From the NCBI GenBank assembly GCA_905221205.1, contig CAJNCG010000003.1, positions 186,001-250,000 of the forward strand: 64,000 nucleotides of DNA, given 5' to 3'. Position numbers and translations under genes: made by a program. The notes beneath the pieces were generated by a model. That model saw only the letters and a program-made list of their open reading frames with translations, was not told where the DNA came from and made no database searches. The stretch comes from a bacterium (GTDB lineage: Bacteria > Bacillota > Bacilli > Lactobacillales > Streptococcaceae). Of the stretch, positions 46,737 to 55,426 are shown one piece after another. Position 1 is the stretch's first letter; every line of letters begins with the position of its first letter.

Positions 46737-47753
46737 TTATTTAATCCATTTACCAGATCCATCTACACGGTAACCATCTGGTGTACGTTCGTTAACAGCC
46801 ATTTTACCATCAGATTTAAGATAATAATCTCCTACCCATTTGTTACGAGCGTAGCTTCCTTCTGATGTCAAATAGTAATATGATTTGTAGTTATTGTCAT
46901 AAATCCACTCGCTCTTAGCCATCTTACCATTTGCTTTGAGGTAATAACTTCCTGACCAAGCGTTACGCGCATAACTTCCTTCTGATGTCAAGTAATAGTA
47001 AGAACCGTAGTTGCCATCATAAATCCATTCACTCTTAGCCATGTAGCCACCTGACTTGAGATAGTAGTTCCCTACCCAAGCATTTTCCACGTACTCACCA
47101 GAAGCGTTCAAATAGAAATAAGACTTATACTGTGAATCATAGATCCATTGGCTGATAACTTTTTGACCATTTTGGTAGTAAGAACGACCTACCCAACCAC
47201 TCTTTTCACTTGGTTGTTCTGGAGTTTTTGGCTCAGTTTTTGGTGTTGATGTTGGTTTTAAGTTAACTTTTTCATACTTCACAAATTCTCCATCTTTAAT
47301 TGTCAATTTAATAGCCCCAACTAAAGTAAAGTAACCTGATTCATGAGAAAGTGTCCAATCCTTAAACGAAACCAGATAAGTACCATCTGGATAAGGGTTC
47401 CCATTTCGCAAAGATAAATTAAACTTTGCTCTACCAACATTTTTCTTAGCTTCCCCATTTGTAACTGGATCAATCCTTAAAGTACCGTTTGAAATTAATA
47501 CTCGTCCTGTATCTGCTTCTAAAACTTCAAAAGACTTTAACAAGCTACTTGAAACAGAGACATCTGGACGATCTCCAACTACTTCCAAGTAAAAGTTTCC
47601 ATCTAGTCCCTTTTGAGCAGTTACATCCGCATAGACCTTACGGTATTCTGCAGCTTCTACACTGCTTGTAGGGAGTATACTTGTTGTAATAACGCCTGCT
47701 GTTACGAGGCTCAACCCCATCACTGATCCTGTCAATACGTGTTTTAGTTTCAT
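46737..47753 (-). CDS. Choline-binding surface protein with unknown N-terminal module
   Basis: This 338-residue secreted protein has a signal peptide (about residues 1-35, ending VEAA). A module of about 135 residues, which I do not recognise, is predicted to be beta-rich (DGNFYLEVVGDRPDVSVSSS, then DGTYLVSFKDWTLSHESGYF). A TP-rich linker and about seven choline-binding repeats (SYYLKANGKMAKSEWIYDN type, from about 190) end the protein. The repeats attach it to phosphocholine-decorated teichoic acid. It lies between a lipoprotein gene (17 bases upstream) and the membrane protein gene, in the envelope operon. Confidence 0.92.
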   Translation of the reverse strand: MKLKHVLTGSVMGLSLVTAGVITTSILPTSSVEAAEYRKVYADVTAQKGLDGNFYLEVVGDRPDVSVSSSLLKSFEVLEADTGRVLISNGTLRIDPVTNGEAKKNVGRAKFNLSLRNGNPYPDGTYLVSFKDWTLSHESGYFTLVGAIKLTIKDGEFVKYEKVNLKPTSTPKTEPKTPEQPSEKSGWVGRSYYQNGQKVISQWIYDSQYKSYFYLNASGEYVENAWVGNYYLKSGGYMAKSEWIYDGNYGSYYYLTSEGSYARNAWSGSYYLKANGKMAKSEWIYDNNYKSYYYLTSEGSYARNKWVGDYYLKSDGKMAVNERTPDGYRVDGSGKWIK

Positions 47754-47770
47754 CTTCTTTTTCTCCTTTT

Positions 47771-48862
47771 TTATTCACTAACCTTATAATAAAATTCGTT
47801 TGGGTCGGATAATGCACCTGCATACTGGGCAATCAATAAGCGATCCTTGCTACTGTCAGATGCATCTGTGTAAGTTGCATCGCCTGCATTAAAGTCTGGA
47901 TGTACAACTCCTTGCGGAATGAGGGTAACAGATGCACCTCCAGGTCCTGAACTTGACCCCATGCCAAATTTAGCCATATTATTTACAATCTGCGGTGCCG
48001 CTGGGGTCAAGACTGCACCATTTGTAAAGCCATTCTCATCAAAAGTGACTTCGCCACCCTTGTTATTCTTCCAAGTACCTTTGATACTGCTAAAGTTTTT
48101 CTGATGAATCTCAGCCAAATGAGCACCAGGACCCTTAGCCTGCTCCTCTAGATCAATAAAAGGACGGCTAGCTGAAGCATCATCAAAGATCAACCAGTTC
48201 AAGCCTTCTAAGTCAACCTGTTTAATCCCATCTAACCCTTGTAAACTTGAAGGATCATCTGTCTCTCTTAAATCATAGTTAACTGAGCTGGCTTCCTGAT
48301 AACGGCCATCTGCAAAGAGATAGGTTTTAGCAATGGCCTCTGGTCTAGAAGCACTAAAAATCAAGTAAGAGATGGCACCATTTTCATAAGGAATCAAGAT
48401 TTGACGTGAACCACCTTTACCGGCAACCCCACCAGCCTTGACTAGCTGAGCTCCCTGATCTGTCAGATAATAAATCCCAAGTAAGACCTTATCTTGCTTA
48501 ATCAACAATTCTTTCTTCCCATCCTTATTGATATCGTAGAAAGTATAGCTGATGTCTTTCCCTTGATAATCAAACAAAATCGAATCGATATAAGACTCTT
48601 CTTTGTCACCTGTCGAATTCTGTGGCATTTGTTGTTTTTGTGCAGTCTTAACTCGCTCTCTATAAGAGTCTAAGATATTCTGATAGACGATTTGGTAATC
48701 AATCTTGGCTTGTTCTGCTTTTTTAGCGTCTGAAGCACTGGTTTGGACTGTAGTATCAGCCGACTCACCTTCACTTGTCTGGCTAGCTTGTTGCCCACAG
48801 GCTGCTAATAAAAGCACTGAGCTAGCCACTAACAAGCCACTTAAGATACTTTTCTTGGACAT
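47771..48862 (-). CDS. Lipoprotein with C-terminal DUF6287-like domain
   Basis: This 363-residue lipoprotein has the lipobox LAAC near residues 19-22 and a Q/S/T-rich spacer. A central region follows (FYDINKDGKKELLIKQD, an EF-hand-like DxNxDG segment also seen in VCBS-type proteins). The C-terminal part beginning SSIKGTWKNNKGGEVTFDENG resembles the streptococcal DUF6287 domain; this assignment is from memory. No enzyme motif is visible. Good Shine-Dalgarno sequence AAAGGAGG. It is third in the envelope operon, 11 bases after the small lipoprotein. Confidence 0.88.
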   Translation of the reverse strand: MSKKSILSGLLVASSVLLLAACGQQASQTSEGESADTTVQTSASDAKKAEQAKIDYQIVYQNILDSYRERVKTAQKQQMPQNSTGDKEESYIDSILFDYQGKDISYTFYDINKDGKKELLIKQDKVLLGIYYLTDQGAQLVKAGGVAGKGGSRQILIPYENGAISYLIFSASRPEAIAKTYLFADGRYQEASSVNYDLRETDDPSSLQGLDGIKQVDLEGLNWLIFDDASASRPFIDLEEQAKGPGAHLAEIHQKNFSSIKGTWKNNKGGEVTFDENGFTNGAVLTPAAPQIVNNMAKFGMGSSSGPGGASVTLIPQGVVHPDFNAGDATYTDASDSSKDRLLIAQYAGALSDPNEFYYKVSE

Positions 48863-48873
48863 AATACCTCCTT

Positions 48874-49230
48874 TTATTTCTTTTTAAAAGATTTACCAGC
48901 TAGTATACCAGAAGGATCTGAAGTAATAGTCAACTCTCCACCTTTAATCTCATAACCTAGTTTCAGTGAAGACAATTCAAGAGTCTTTTCTTTCTGATTG
49001 ACCTTCATCTCGTCTGTCTGCTCCGTTGGTTTTCCTTCTGTCAGAATACCAATCGTTTTTCCTTTGGTATGAACTTGTCCCTTATCACCCTTGATTTGGA
49101 TGGTCACAGTTGCTTCTTCCATAAATGGCATGCTACCTTGATAGACATAAGTCCCATCTGCTGATGAGCAGGCTGCGAGAAGCAATAAGCTCGTTACTAA
49201 CGATAATACAAATGCAAATTTCTTTTTCAA
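48874..49230 (-). CDS. Small lipoprotein
   Basis: This 118-residue lipoprotein has the signal LSLVTSLLLLAAC with lipobox LAAC near residues 18-21. The mature part is compact and probably beta-rich (DGTYVYQGSMPFMEEATVTI, KGDKGQVHTKG). The annotated start is TTG, with AGAGGG upstream, only three bases after the stop of the LPXTG gene, which implies coupled translation. No function is recognised. Together with the next gene it gives two lipoproteins in tandem within the envelope operon. Confidence 0.86.
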   Translation of the reverse strand: MKKKFAFVLSLVTSLLLLAACSSADGTYVYQGSMPFMEEATVTIQIKGDKGQVHTKGKTIGILTEGKPTEQTDEMKVNQKEKTLELSSLKLGYEIKGGELTITSDPSGILAGKSFKKK

Positions 49231-49233
49231 TTT

Positions 49234-52089
49234 TTATCCCTCTTTTTTCTTTAAAATAATTCCTAATCCTGCCAAGAAGCCATATCCTAATAAAGCTAGT
49301 AGGCTGACTTGACTGCCAGTATTTGGCAATGCTTTTTGTCCAGCTTCTTCTTGGGCTGGAGATAGAACTGCAGGCGCTTGGTAACTTGGTTCTGGACCAA
49401 CAGGTTTCACGTTATGGTCACCACCTTGATCTGGTTTGTTGGCATTCGGTTGGTCACTTGGTCTGTCACCTTTAGGCTCTTGATTTGGTTCTTCACCTTT
49501 TGGTTGCTCTACTTTCGGTTGTTCAGCTTTGGGTTCTTCAGTCTTTGGTTGTTCAACTTTGGGCTGCTCTCCCTTAGGTTCTTCTGTCTTAGGCTGTTCT
49601 ACTTTTGGTCGCTCAACTTTTGGTTCGTCAATTGGTCTGTCACCTTTAGGTAATTGATCAAGTGGAAATTCTGGTAGTTCCGGTTGAATAGCACCTGGTC
49701 CGTTTACGCCACCTTTGAATTCTGGTTTCTCTGGAATGATAGCGTCGTCGATTGTCTTACGAAGTAGTAGTTTTTGATACTCACGTTCTGCATCATCTTT
49801 GACTTTACGAGCTTTTTCTGCTTCGTCTTCTTTTTGCTTCACGTCACGTTTCAAATCATCTACGTGTTTGCAGAGTTCATCCAACTCTTTTGACTTGGCT
49901 TTCAATTCTGCTTCTAGTTTGCCTTTTTCTTGGCTCAAGCGAAGTGTTTCTGCCAACTTGTCTTTTGCTTTTTGAAGTGCGTCTTCCGCGTCTTTCAACT
50001 CTTTGTCCGCTTTCAAACGCTCAATCTTCGCATTTTCCAAGTCTTTGTCTTTTTGCTGACTTTCAGCTAATTTCTTAGCCAATTCTTTATCCGCTTCGTC
50101 TTTTGCCTTGCGAGCTTTTTCTAGACGCAATGATTTGGCATTATCGTCCAGTGTCGCACGTTCTAGCTTACGTTGAGCGGCTTCTGCTTTTTCTTTGGCT
50201 TTTTCAAGATCTTTAACCGCTTCTGCGCGTTTTGCTTCTTTAGCTGGTGTTTCAGATACTTCTTTTTCAAGTTCAGCAATGCGTTTCTCAATTTCTTGAA
50301 GCTCTGTTTTCACTTGTTCCAAGTTATCTTCAGCCGTCTTATTGTCTGCTTTTGCTTTTTCCAATTCCACTTCTACTTCTTGTTTGCTTTGTAGAGTTAG
50401 TGTTGGTAGATTGGCTTTAGAGTTTGGTCCGTAGAGTTCGTCATATTTAGATTTTTGGATATCGGTATCATCGTTATCGATGTATTTTTCACTTTTCACT
50501 TTTAAAACATGAATACGGAATACATGTGTGAAATCAGGGTCACCAAGGTCAGTTAAAAGCTGTCCACCTTTGATGATTGATGTGTTCAAGCCTAAAGTAT
50601 CGGCTTGTAGAAGACTATAGAAGTGACCATATCCACCAGTCAAGTATCCTTCTGAAAAGAATGATAAGAATGTTTCTGTCATACGAGCAATGAGTTCTTG
50701 TTTGGTCAGTTTATCTGAACTCATTGGAATATTCATGAGGTCTTCATAATATTGACTATGAGTATCAACACCTGGATTTTCAGATGCAATCAAGCCTCTT
50801 TTTCGTGCAACGTCATTAATCCCACGTCCAAAATGGCTAAGGTCTTGGTAGTCATTGTCTTTATAGACTTTAGCAACTTCTTTGGCAAAATCTTTATTAT
50901 TTGTGTTTAGTTTTGCTTCTGGTAAGTCTAATTGTTTACGAAGATTGTTTAAAAGAGTAACAAAATGGTTGTTTAAGTCATTAACGATATCTTGAGGAAG
51001 GTTATTTGGGTCATATTTGACATCATTTTCTCCGTCTTTGATTCCATTTTCGCTAATGCTACCGATTTTTTCCATCCATTTTTCATTTGTTTCACGGTCT
51101 AGTTCAGTCAACTCTTCTTCTAGTCGGCGAATATCTTTACGATATTGTTCCAACCAAACTGTATAGCGAGCGTTCCATTCTTCATCCGCTTTGTCGATTT
51201 GGTCTGCATCCATACCGTCCATATTTGGATATGGTTCTGGGTATTTGTCCATACGACGTTTGATAAGCTCTTTAGCTTTTGCTAGCCATTCTGGTGTCAC
51301 GGTTACGTCAGTTGGATATTGAGCTGTTTTTAGTTTTTCTTCAGCATCTTTAACAGCTTTTTCAGCGTCTTTGACTGCGCCTTCTTTTGCTGTTTTATCT
51401 GCTTCTTTGTCGGCTTTGTTTTGGCGTTCTTGTACTTTCTTAGCTTCTCGAGTTTTGTCGTCTTCTTTTGCTTTTTCTAGCTCTGTTTCGGCATCACGTT
51501 TAGCTTTGTCTTTTACAAGAACGTCTTTATCAGCGTCATCTTTCTCTTTTTGAGCCTTGTCTTTCGCGGCTGGGTCATAGTCATCTGTTGCATCTTTCAA
51601 CTCTTTATCAGCCTTTTCGACACCTGTACGGACCTTGTCAAGCTCATCTTTAGCGAGTTTGGCTTCATCAGACTTTTTAGTCACTTGGTCAGCCTTATCT
51701 TTGGCATCAGCGTCTTTGTCTGCTTTAGCCTTTTCTTTAGCGTCTACATCTTCTGTTTCCTTTTGGATTTTCTCAGGTGTAGCGTCTTTGGCCTTTTCAA
51801 GTTCTTTTTCAAGGGCATCTTTTTCAGCTTTTTTAGCGTCTTTGTCTTTTTGCGCCGTATCGAGTGTATCTTTAGCTTGACCCGCATCTTTTGCTTTTTG
51901 GTCAGCATCTTTAGCGGTATCTACAGCTCGTTTTTCAGCGTCAGACAGGTCTTTGTCTGTGACCTTATCATCGACAGTAGCCTTAACCGTGCTTTCAGTT
52001 GGGGCTTCTGTGGCAAAGGCTGTTTGAGTGGTTGCTACTACTCCTAAACCAGCCATTGCAGCAGTTGTCATAATTAGGGCCTTTTTCAT
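49234..52089 (-). CDS. LPXTG coiled-coil surface protein with SEC10/PgrA-like domain
   Basis: This 951-residue protein has a signal peptide (cleavage near AFA, about residue 26) and a long lysine/glutamate/aspartate-rich coiled-coil region to about 255. A globular region (about 255-520) resembles the SEC10/PgrA surface-exclusion domain; it contains LLNNLRKQLDLPEAKLNTN and EGYLTGGYGHFYSLL. A second coiled coil (about 545-780) and proline/glutamate repeats (KVEQPKTEEPK type) follow. LPNTG at 921 with hydrophobic span and KKKEG tail ends the protein. Sortase should attach it to peptidoglycan. It is the first gene of the envelope operon, with AAAGGAGATAAGG before the ATG. Confidence 0.92.
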   Translation of the reverse strand: MKKALIMTTAAMAGLGVVATTQTAFATEAPTESTVKATVDDKVTDKDLSDAEKRAVDTAKDADQKAKDAGQAKDTLDTAQKDKDAKKAEKDALEKELEKAKDATPEKIQKETEDVDAKEKAKADKDADAKDKADQVTKKSDEAKLAKDELDKVRTGVEKADKELKDATDDYDPAAKDKAQKEKDDADKDVLVKDKAKRDAETELEKAKEDDKTREAKKVQERQNKADKEADKTAKEGAVKDAEKAVKDAEEKLKTAQYPTDVTVTPEWLAKAKELIKRRMDKYPEPYPNMDGMDADQIDKADEEWNARYTVWLEQYRKDIRRLEEELTELDRETNEKWMEKIGSISENGIKDGENDVKYDPNNLPQDIVNDLNNHFVTLLNNLRKQLDLPEAKLNTNNKDFAKEVAKVYKDNDYQDLSHFGRGINDVARKRGLIASENPGVDTHSQYYEDLMNIPMSSDKLTKQELIARMTETFLSFFSEGYLTGGYGHFYSLLQADTLGLNTSIIKGGQLLTDLGDPDFTHVFRIHVLKVKSEKYIDNDDTDIQKSKYDELYGPNSKANLPTLTLQSKQEVEVELEKAKADNKTAEDNLEQVKTELQEIEKRIAELEKEVSETPAKEAKRAEAVKDLEKAKEKAEAAQRKLERATLDDNAKSLRLEKARKAKDEADKELAKKLAESQQKDKDLENAKIERLKADKELKDAEDALQKAKDKLAETLRLSQEKGKLEAELKAKSKELDELCKHVDDLKRDVKQKEDEAEKARKVKDDAEREYQKLLLRKTIDDAIIPEKPEFKGGVNGPGAIQPELPEFPLDQLPKGDRPIDEPKVERPKVEQPKTEEPKGEQPKVEQPKTEEPKAEQPKVEQPKGEEPNQEPKGDRPSDQPNANKPDQGGDHNVKPVGPEPSYQAPAVLSPAQEEAGQKALPNTGSQVSLLALLGYGFLAGLGIILKKKEG
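49500..49640 (-). repeat. Proline/glutamate repeats in the wall-spanning region
   Basis: Short tandem units of 8-9 residues (VEQPKTEEPK, AEQPKVEQPK, GEQPKVEQPK) just before the LPNTG motif. They form an extended, charged wall-spanning spacer. Confidence 0.8.
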
Positions 52090-52118
52090 CCTTATCTCCT
52101 TTATTTTTGATTGACTTG

Positions 52119-52124
52119 ATTATA
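52119..52124 (-). promoter_or_regulatory. -10 of the envelope operon
   Basis: TATAAT on the minus strand, 29 bases before the LPXTG gene ATG; no good -35 is visible. Palindrome 1 lies about 28 bases further upstream, where an activator could act. Confidence 0.5.
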
Positions 52125-52152
52125 CAGTAAATAATCCCCTTTTTGGATATTT

Positions 52153-52219
52153 CTACTAAAAACAGTAGAATTTTATCTCATCCTCTGGATTTCCCTAAAA
52201 AATCTACTAAAAATAGTAG
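52153..52219. promoter_or_regulatory. Two matching palindromes between the Rgg-like gene and the envelope operon
   Basis: CTACTAAAAACAGTAG at 52153-52168 and CTACTAAAAATAGTAG at 52204-52219 share CTACT/AGTAG arms and an A-rich centre. Their starts are 51 bases apart, close to five helical turns. Each lies near one of the two divergent promoters. They look like operators of the neighbouring regulator. Confidence 0.6.
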
Positions 52220-52281
52220 TTTTTCCCAAAAATGGAGAAATTTAAGTTATAATAAAATCAACAAAGTTCAAGGAGAATATT

Positions 52282-53208
52282 ATGGAATTCAAACACTATG
52301 GGGAAATCGTTTATAAAATCCGTCAAGATCGCAATATGAGCCTTAAAGAGACTGCTGGAGATGCCATTTCTCCCAATAATCTCAGTCGTTTTGAAAAGGG
52401 ATTAGCCACTGTCAAAGTCGATACATTTTTTTATTTATTAAATAAACTAAATGTGGCAAGTTTTGATATCGAAGAATTATTTGACACTCAGCAAGAAAAT
52501 TTCCAGAAAGTACATGATATAACGATAGCTATTGTTAACAAAGATTTTATAAAAGCTAGAAAATTACTTGGAAGGAAAAAAGATTGGCACAATCCGTTAG
52601 ACTATTATATTATACTCCTACGCATAGCAAATAGTTCAAAGACATTAGAACTATTTGCACCTGATGAATTAGAAGCTATTGACAACCTAATGAACTATCT
52701 TTCTAGGTTAGAAACTTTCTATGCATATGATTTTATCCTTTTAAACACTCTATTTAATATTAGAAATCTACCTTTTGAAGAAAAGTTCCTTGATTATCTA
52801 GAAAAAGTAATCAGCAAGAATTTAGAAAACGTACAATCTAAAAATGCATATTATGCAGGACTCCACGTTAGCCCATTGATCAATTTGATTAAGGCTTACT
52901 CTCGTCATGGATATTACGAGAAAGCAGAAAAACTTATCTATAAACTAAAATTATTACTAACTAAAGATAATTTCACTCAATTTTCATTTAATCATCTATT
53001 TTATCTGAACATGTTTGAAGTATACAATCTACTTCGACAAAATGATCCTAAGGCTATTGAACGAGCTAATACTCTTCTTCACTATATTGATGCACAAAAC
53101 GACCTCTTCCCAGTAGCAAGGATGTTTGAAATAAAAAACACTTTTGTCAAAGATGTTCAACGACTAAATAAAACTGGTATTCCATTCCCTACAGAAGATG
53201 AAGAATAA
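52282..53208 (+). CDS. Rgg/MutR-family transcriptional regulator
   Basis: This 308-residue regulator has an N-terminal XRE-type HTH (about residues 8-60, IRQDRNMSLKETAGDAISPN with NLSRFEKGL) followed by a long helical TPR-like C-terminal domain, as in Rgg proteins that bind peptide pheromones. Start is supported by AAGGAG and a TATAAT at 52248-52253. It is transcribed divergently from the five-gene envelope operon. No short hydrophobic peptide gene of the SHP type was found on either side, so a partner peptide, if any, is encoded elsewhere. A cysteine suited to redox sensing is absent. Confidence 0.9.
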   Translation: MEFKHYGEIVYKIRQDRNMSLKETAGDAISPNNLSRFEKGLATVKVDTFFYLLNKLNVASFDIEELFDTQQENFQKVHDITIAIVNKDFIKARKLLGRKKDWHNPLDYYIILLRIANSSKTLELFAPDELEAIDNLMNYLSRLETFYAYDFILLNTLFNIRNLPFEEKFLDYLEKVISKNLENVQSKNAYYAGLHVSPLINLIKAYSRHGYYEKAEKLIYKLKLLLTKDNFTQFSFNHLFYLNMFEVYNLLRQNDPKAIERANTLLHYIDAQNDLFPVARMFEIKNTFVKDVQRLNKTGIPFPTEDEE

Positions 53209-53246
53209 CTATCCACATCCATAGAGAGCAACATGTTTATAACTTC

Positions 53247-53284
53247 AAAAGCACCAAAGTCACTTTAACTCTGGTGCTTTTTTG
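53247..53284 (+). terminator. Terminator of the Rgg-like gene
   Basis: AAAAGCACC/GGTGCTTTT stem with a 17-base loop and T run. Confidence 0.85.
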
Positions 53285-53299
53285 ACTTGAGTTTAAAAC

Positions 53300-53334
53300 A
53301 AAAACTCACCAACCTGAGTTGATGAGTTTCAAAT
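53300..53334 (-). terminator. Terminator of the permease gene (copy 2 of an identical pair)
   Basis: Same 35-base sequence as 45411-45445, placed directly after the permease stop codon. Confidence 0.82.
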
Positions 53335-54699
53335 CTATTTTCTAAATTTCCACTGGCTATAAATCCCGAAACCGATAATCCAGATAGCTGATCCGATTGC
53401 TCCGACAAATGTAGACTCTTGTAAAAAGAGGGTTACAAAGACAAAGACAAAGAAGAGCATGGTTAAAGGATTTAGGAAGCGATAATGGGGCATGAGGTAG
53501 CCATCCGCCATAAAGTCTGGTGACTTGCGGTATTTAAGGTGAGCCACCATAATCAAGATATAGATAGCGATATAGACACCTGATGACGATGCCGTAATCA
53601 AGGCAAAGGCATCCGAAACACCTGGCAAGACATTGATAAAGGCCGCTAGGGCAATCAAGATTGCTGAAGCAATGATGGCATTTTGTGGTACGTTATGGCG
53701 AGAAAGGGTATCTGCCTTGATTGCTTTTAGGAATGGATTTGGCGAATCATGGGCAATCTGGTACAAATGACGACCTGTTGAATAAAGGGTTGAGTTAAGG
53801 GCAGAAGCTGCTGATGTCAAAACGACGAAGTTAATCAAGGCTGCCGCCCACTTGATACCGGCTAATTCAAATACTGTAACAAAAGGTGAATCAGCAGAAG
53901 CAAGCTCACGCCAAGGAATGATAGCCATGATGGCTAAGAGGGCACCACCGTAGAAAAAGGCGATACGCAATGGAATTTCCTTAACGGCTTTTGGCAAGAC
54001 CTGACGTGGATTTTTGGTTTCAGAAGTTGTGACCCCGATAAACTCAATCATGAGGTAGGCAAAGAACACCATCTGAAAGGCCATGACAAAGTTCACTCCA
54101 CCATTTGGGAAGAGGGAGAAATTATCGGCAATATTGGCCAAACTTGCTACACCATGAGGTGTCTTAAAGCCTGTCAAGACCATAAAGACTCCTGTGGCAA
54201 TCATGGCTAAAATAGCCACAATCTTGACCATAGCAAACCAAAACTCAACTTCTCCAAAGAGCTTCACTGCAATCAGATTAACCAAGGCTAGAATGGTCAA
54301 AAATCCAATCTCAATCATCCAACTTGGCCAGCTAGGGAACCAAAACTGAACATAGTGAGAGATGGCTGTGATTTCCGCCATACCGATAAAGACAACGGAA
54401 AGCCAATAAGACCAAACTGAGAAATAACCCCAGCCCTTGCCCAAATGGCGCGTGATAAAGTTGATAAAGGTATGTTGCTCAGGGTCTTGGTAGAGCATTT
54501 CCCCAACCGCACGCATCATGAGGAACATAAAAGCCCCAGTAATCATATAAATCAGCACAATGGAAGGACCTGTTAGGCTGATAGAGCGACCCGCTCCCAA
54601 AAAGAGTCCTGTTCCGATTGTTCCCGCAATGGCCATAACCTGCACGTGACGATTGGTCAAACCACGCTCCATCTTATTTTTTTTCTTCTTTGAACTCAT
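53335..54699 (-). CDS. Amino acid permease, APC superfamily
   Basis: This 454-residue integral membrane protein with twelve predicted helices has the AAT-type signature: N-terminal RGLTNRHVQVMAIAGTIGTG with GLFLGAG, then GEMLYQDPEQHTFINF and the central EFIGVTTSETKNPRQVLPKA. The nearest groups are CycA/AroP-like proton symporters for small neutral, D- or aromatic amino acids; specificity cannot be fixed by eye. GGAG precedes the ATG. A BOX element lies directly upstream. Confidence 0.93.
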   Translation of the reverse strand: MSSKKKKNKMERGLTNRHVQVMAIAGTIGTGLFLGAGRSISLTGPSIVLIYMITGAFMFLMMRAVGEMLYQDPEQHTFINFITRHLGKGWGYFSVWSYWLSVVFIGMAEITAISHYVQFWFPSWPSWMIEIGFLTILALVNLIAVKLFGEVEFWFAMVKIVAILAMIATGVFMVLTGFKTPHGVASLANIADNFSLFPNGGVNFVMAFQMVFFAYLMIEFIGVTTSETKNPRQVLPKAVKEIPLRIAFFYGGALLAIMAIIPWRELASADSPFVTVFELAGIKWAAALINFVVLTSAASALNSTLYSTGRHLYQIAHDSPNPFLKAIKADTLSRHNVPQNAIIASAILIALAAFINVLPGVSDAFALITASSSGVYIAIYILIMVAHLKYRKSPDFMADGYLMPHYRFLNPLTMLFFVFVFVTLFLQESTFVGAIGSAIWIIGFGIYSQWKFRK

Positions 54700-54722
54700 A
54701 ACGTCTCCAATTCAATTTAATT

Positions 54723-54827
54723 TATACTCAATGAAAATCAAAGAGCAAACTAGGAAGCTAGCCGCAGGCTGTACTTGAGTACGGCAAGGCTACGCTGACG
54801 TGGTTTGAATTTGATTTTCGAAGAGTA
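54723..54827. repeat. BOX element (boxA-boxC type, compact)
   Basis: Shares TATACTCAATGAAAATC, the AGCTAGCCGCAGGCTG segment and the boxA core TACGGCAAGGCTACGCTGACG-like sequence (54780-54800) with known BOX repeats. It sits between the permease start and the greA terminator. Its inner part differs from the copy at 11005-11124. Confidence 0.88.
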
Positions 54828-54836
54828 GCAAAATGG

Positions 54837-54877
54837 AAAAAGGAGTGAGTGAAGCGCATCGCCTCCCCACTCCTTTT
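54837..54877 (-). terminator. Terminator of greA
   Basis: AAAAGGAGTG/CACTCCTTTT stem with a 20-base loop, T-rich tail on the minus strand. Confidence 0.8.
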
Positions 54878-54883
54878 CTGTTT

Positions 54884-55366
54884 TTAGGCTGTTTTTTCAA
54901 CCTTCAAGATTTTTACATCGTAGCTACCAACAGGTGTTTCAATGGTTGCTGTGTCACCTGTTTTCTTGCCAATCAAGGCTTGTCCAATTGGGCTTTCATT
55001 TGAAACTTTACCTGCAAAGGCATCCGCACCTGCTGAACCTACGATAATATAGACTTCTTCTTCGTCCTCACCAATTTCTTGGATAGTGACTGTTTTACCA
55101 ATCGCTACTTCGTCTTGGGCAACTGAGTCGCTATTAACGATTTCAGCATAACGGATTTTTGTTTCCAAGCTAGAGATTTGTCCTTCGACAAAAGCTTGTT
55201 CATCCTTAGCTGCTTCGTATTCACTGTTTTCAGAAAGGTCACCGTATGAACGGGCAATCTTAATGCGTTCTACCACTTCTGGTCGGCGGACCAATTTCAA
55301 TTCTTCTAATTCTTTTTCAAGTTTTTCCTTTTCCTCAAGGGTCATAGGATATGTTTTTTCTGCCAT
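54884..55366 (-). CDS. greA: Transcription elongation factor GreA
   Basis: This 160-residue factor reactivates backtracked RNA polymerase by stimulating transcript cleavage. The N-terminal antiparallel coiled coil (about residues 8-75) carries the acidic tip region ([20 protein letters not shown]), and the C-terminal FKBP-like domain has [16 protein letters not shown]. The ATG at 55366 gives the usual MAEKTYPMT start. It lies 60 bases after mltG, and the terminator downstream closes the unit. Confidence 0.97.
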   Translation of the reverse strand: MAEKTYPMTLEEKEKLEKELEELKLVRRPEVVERIKIARSYGDLSENSEYEAAKDEQAFVEGQISSLETKIRYAEIVNSDSVAQDEVAIGKTVTIQEIGEDEEEVYIIVGSAGADAFAGKVSNESPIGQALIGKKTGDTATIETPVGSYDVKILKVEKTA

Positions 55367-55426
55367 ATTTCTCAACTTTCTTTCGATAGTATTGAATCTC
55401 TATCTGAGATTCTCATGTTTGTAGTC

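Noticed and set aside
53241..53274. A short frame after the Rgg-like gene as a possible pheromone peptide
   Set aside because: It encodes about eleven mostly polar residues, overlaps the terminator and lacks a ribosome-binding site and the hydrophobic pattern of SHP peptides.
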